NCBI GenBank assembly: GCA_016293365.1
Contig: JAEDEK010000016.1
Span: forward strand, 1-23,735
Direction: 5' to 3'
Origin: Bulleidia sp.
GTDB lineage: Bacteria; Bacillota_I; Bacilli_A; Erysipelotrichales; Erysipelotrichaceae
Length of the DNA: 23,735 nt
Each line of letters starts with the position of its first letter. Position 1 is the stretch's first letter. Below the pieces are notes generated by a model. That model made no database searches. It was not told the DNA's origin and saw nothing but the letters and a program-made list of their open reading frames with translations. Position numbers and translations under genes: made by a program. Positions 21,909 through 23,735 of this stretch are shown piece after piece.

Positions 21909-22299
21909 ACAGACTATCGTTGCGACAGATCAGGATCCTATCCTGTTTGCTGGAATACAGGCAGCCCTTAAACAGCAGCCAGATTGCGTAGCTGTTGTTG
22001 AAGAAGTCATTCCATATCGCTATGGGACAGGGTGTATGATCCTGAGAACAGAAAATGATACTTCCAGGGTTGTCATTCATGTAGTAGATGATCCTGTTTC
22101 GTATCGGGGTGTTCTGTATCAGACGGTCTGCGCTGTACATATCGCAAAGAAGGATTCCCTGCATCTGATCGGCAGGCCGTTACGGATGATTCTTCAGGAT
22201 ATGGGGTTCATGGTGCAGCTTGCATGAATTGCGAACGATGAACAGCTGCAGAAAGCGATGAGAGAATCTCTTTCCAGACTGCATGAAGCAGTATATTGA
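21889..22299 (+). pseudogene. Unknown protein interrupted by an in-frame TGA
   Basis: I do not recognise this protein. The frame reads convincingly from about 21904 ('EQTIVATDQDPILFAGIQA', 'VVEEVIPYRYGTGCMILRTE', 'VVIHVVDDPVSYRGVLYQTV', 'HIAKKDSLHLIGRPLRMILQ') to TGA at 22225-22227. After that stop the same frame continues with protein-like codons, 'IANDEQLQKAMRESLSRLHE', to a second TGA at 22297-22299, just before rarA. A single C-to-T change in a CGA codon would explain the inner stop. The start is unclear: GTG 21889 is possible but lacks a ribosome binding site. I call it a decayed gene; a functional 5'-truncated protein is possible. Confidence 0.5.
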
Positions 22300-22307
22300 G
22301 GTGTAAT

Positions 22308-23648
22308 ATGGACAGTTTATTTGATTATTCCTATGAAAATGAAAAAAAGAAACAACAGCCACTGGCTTCAAGGATGAGACCGGAAACACTCGATGAAGTA
22401 GTCGGGCAGAAACATATCATCGGAAAGGACAGACTTCTGTATCGAGCGATCAGAGCGGACCGTCTTTCATCCATTATTTTTTATGGACCTCCTGGAACCG
22501 GGAAAACGACAATGGCACATGTCATAGCGAATACTTCATCTTCCGCATTTTTTCAGGTAAATGCAACCACAGCAGGTAAGAAAGATATGGAGGCTGTCAT
22601 ATCCAAAGCCAAAGAGATCATGGCGGAAAAGGGCAGAAAATCCATTCTGTTTATTGATGAAATCCATCGATTCAATAAAGCGCAGCAGGATTATCTGCTG
22701 CCATTTGTGGAAGATGGTACAGTCATTCTGATCGGTGCAACAACCGAGAATCCTTATTTTGAAGTCAACGGTGCATTGTTATCCCGATCGAGAATATTTG
22801 AACTTCGATCTTTGGAAAAGGAGGATCTGATGGATCTTCTCCATCGTGCGGCTGAAGATCCATTCAAAGGGATTGGCGGTGATAATGTCATCCTCGATGA
22901 GGATGCATGTGAATATCTTGCTGTGGCGGCAGACGGGGATGCAAGAAGTGCACTCAATGGTCTTGAACTGGCTGATCTGACAACAGAAAGAAGTGATGAT
23001 GGATACATACATATCACACTGGATGTTGTGAAGGAATGTATTCAGAAAAAAGTGGTCCGATACGATAAAGACGGTGACAACCACTATGACACGATTTCAG
23101 CCTTTATTAAATCGATGCGTGGATCAGATCCGGACGCTGTACTGTATTATCTTGCGCGGATGCTGGAAGCGGGGGAAGATGTACGTTTCATTGCGCGCAG
23201 AATCATGATTGCGGCAAGTGAGGAATGTGGTATTGCGGATCCAAGAGCTCTTGAGGTTGCCAGTGCAGCTGCAGTTGCAGTGGAAAGAGTGGGAATGCCT
23301 GAAAGCAACCTGATTCTTGCCAATGCAGCAGTATATGTGGCATGTGCACCAAAATCCAATGCTGTGACAAATGGTATTTTTGCTGCGCAGGAAGAAGTGC
23401 GTAACAGCGGTAATCTTCCGATTCCGGGTTATCTGAAAGACGCACATTATAAAAGCGCTGAGAAGCTGAATCGGGGTGTAGGGTATCGTTATGCCCATGA
23501 CTTCCCGCATCACTATGTAAATCAGCAGTATCTTCCGGATGCAATTAAAGGAAAACGTTTTTATCAGATGAGTGATAATGGTTATGAAGGCAGACTTCAG
23601 AAATGGTTTGATATGATCGGTAAACCATATGCAAAGGAAAAGAAATGA
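22308..23648 (+). CDS. rarA: Replication-associated recombination protein A (RarA/MgsA), AAA+ ATPase
   Basis: ATG 22308 follows GAGGTG (22298-22303) and gives 446 residues, the normal length. The N-terminus 'PLASRMRPETLDEVVGQKHI' is the family lead-in. Walker A is 'GPPGTGKTT' (60-68), Walker B 'ILFIDEIHRFNK' (113-124) and sensor 1 'LIGATTENP' (141-149), followed by 'LLSRSRIFEL'. The C-terminal tetramerisation region contains 'AFIKSMRGSDPDAVLYYLARML' type sequence and 'YLPDAIKGKRFYQ'. RarA acts at stalled or gapped replication forks and is related to the clamp-loader ATPases. It is followed by a strong terminator. Confidence 0.96.
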   Translation: MDSLFDYSYENEKKKQQPLASRMRPETLDEVVGQKHIIGKDRLLYRAIRADRLSSIIFYGPPGTGKTTMAHVIANTSSSAFFQVNATTAGKKDMEAVISKAKEIMAEKGRKSILFIDEIHRFNKAQQDYLLPFVEDGTVILIGATTENPYFEVNGALLSRSRIFELRSLEKEDLMDLLHRAAEDPFKGIGGDNVILDEDACEYLAVAADGDARSALNGLELADLTTERSDDGYIHITLDVVKECIQKKVVRYDKDGDNHYDTISAFIKSMRGSDPDAVLYYLARMLEAGEDVRFIARRIMIAASEECGIADPRALEVASAAAVAVERVGMPESNLILANAAVYVACAPKSNAVTNGIFAAQEEVRNSGNLPIPGYLKDAHYKSAEKLNRGVGYRYAHDFPHHYVNQQYLPDAIKGKRFYQMSDNGYEGRLQKWFDMIGKPYAKEKK

Positions 23649-23649
23649 G

Positions 23650-23678
23650 GCAGATCATAAAAAAATCTGCTTTTTTTT
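23650..23678 (+). terminator. Terminator of rarA
   Basis: GCAGAT (23650-23655) pairs with ATCTGC (23665-23670) and is followed by eight T. The same left arm can also pair, over about 16 bases, with the sequence ending at 23687, giving an alternative longer hairpin. Confidence 0.85.
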
Positions 23679-23726
23679 ATGATCTGCAGATTACCGGTAA
23701 TCAGTATGGTGGAGGTCATAAATCAT

Positions 23727-23735
23727 ATGAGTAAA
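23727..23735 (+). CDS. First codons of the next gene (truncated by window end)
   Basis: ATG AGT AAA at 23727 is preceded by GGAGG (23711-23715) eleven bases away. Nothing can be said about the product. Confidence 0.35.

Noticed and set aside
22225..22227. TGA as a recoded sense codon (Trp)
   Set aside because: TGA serves as the normal stop for several intact genes here (for example PfkB, the ATPase, rarA), so a changed genetic code is unlikely.

Overview
The window looks like chromosomal DNA from a low-to-medium GC Gram-positive bacterium (Bacillota). The protein styles and the tRNA order suggest Erysipelotrichia, which is an inference from sequence only. Supporting signs are strong purine-rich ribosome binding sites, hairpin-plus-U-tract terminators, mannose-family PTS genes, MgtE, RarA, SurE, and a tRNA cluster whose order (Arg-Pro-Met-CAT-Ser-fMet-Phe) resembles the long Bacillus-type cluster with some members missing.

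Layout. 1-453 is the receiver end of a hybrid histidine kinase that begins outside the window. 454-981 is non-coding and holds two terminator-like hairpins and the control region of the next operon. 982-5188 is a tightly overlapping sensory operon: membrane-anchored sugar-binding protein, NarL/DesK-type histidine kinase, LuxR-type response regulator, and a lipoprotein solute-binding protein with no ABC permease nearby. It ends at a strong terminator. 5368-8298 is a mannose/sorbose-family PTS operon (IIA, IIB, IIC, IID and a small two-helix membrane protein). The two operons share identical 10- and 11-base motifs in their upstream regions, so the natural reading is that extracytoplasmic sugar binding drives the kinase and regulator to switch on the PTS. 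This is the most interesting system in the window.

8418-9185 is a TauE/SafE-type permease. 9352-12101 is a second hybrid kinase (PAS domains, HisKA, ATPase, receiver, C-terminal PAS), broken by a one-base frameshift. 12169-13515 is the magnesium channel MgtE, which converges on a methyltransferase-fold gene (13579-14607, minus). That gene is divergent from surE across a perfect 22-bp palindrome carrying a -10 box on each strand. 15575-16198 holds seven tRNA genes. 16199-17109 is a decayed stretch with a start-less gene fragment and a broken XRE regulator.

17110-20906 is a three-gene unit: a PfkB-like protein lacking the usual catalytic motif, a P-type cation ATPase and a HAD-fold protein. 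A tRNA-Leu follows. 21089-22299 is another decayed stretch: the 3' end of an IS200/IS605 transposase with its hairpin, an internal fragment of a flavin fumarate-reductase-type gene, and an unknown gene interrupted by an in-frame stop. The window closes with rarA (22308-23648), its terminator and the first codons of another gene.
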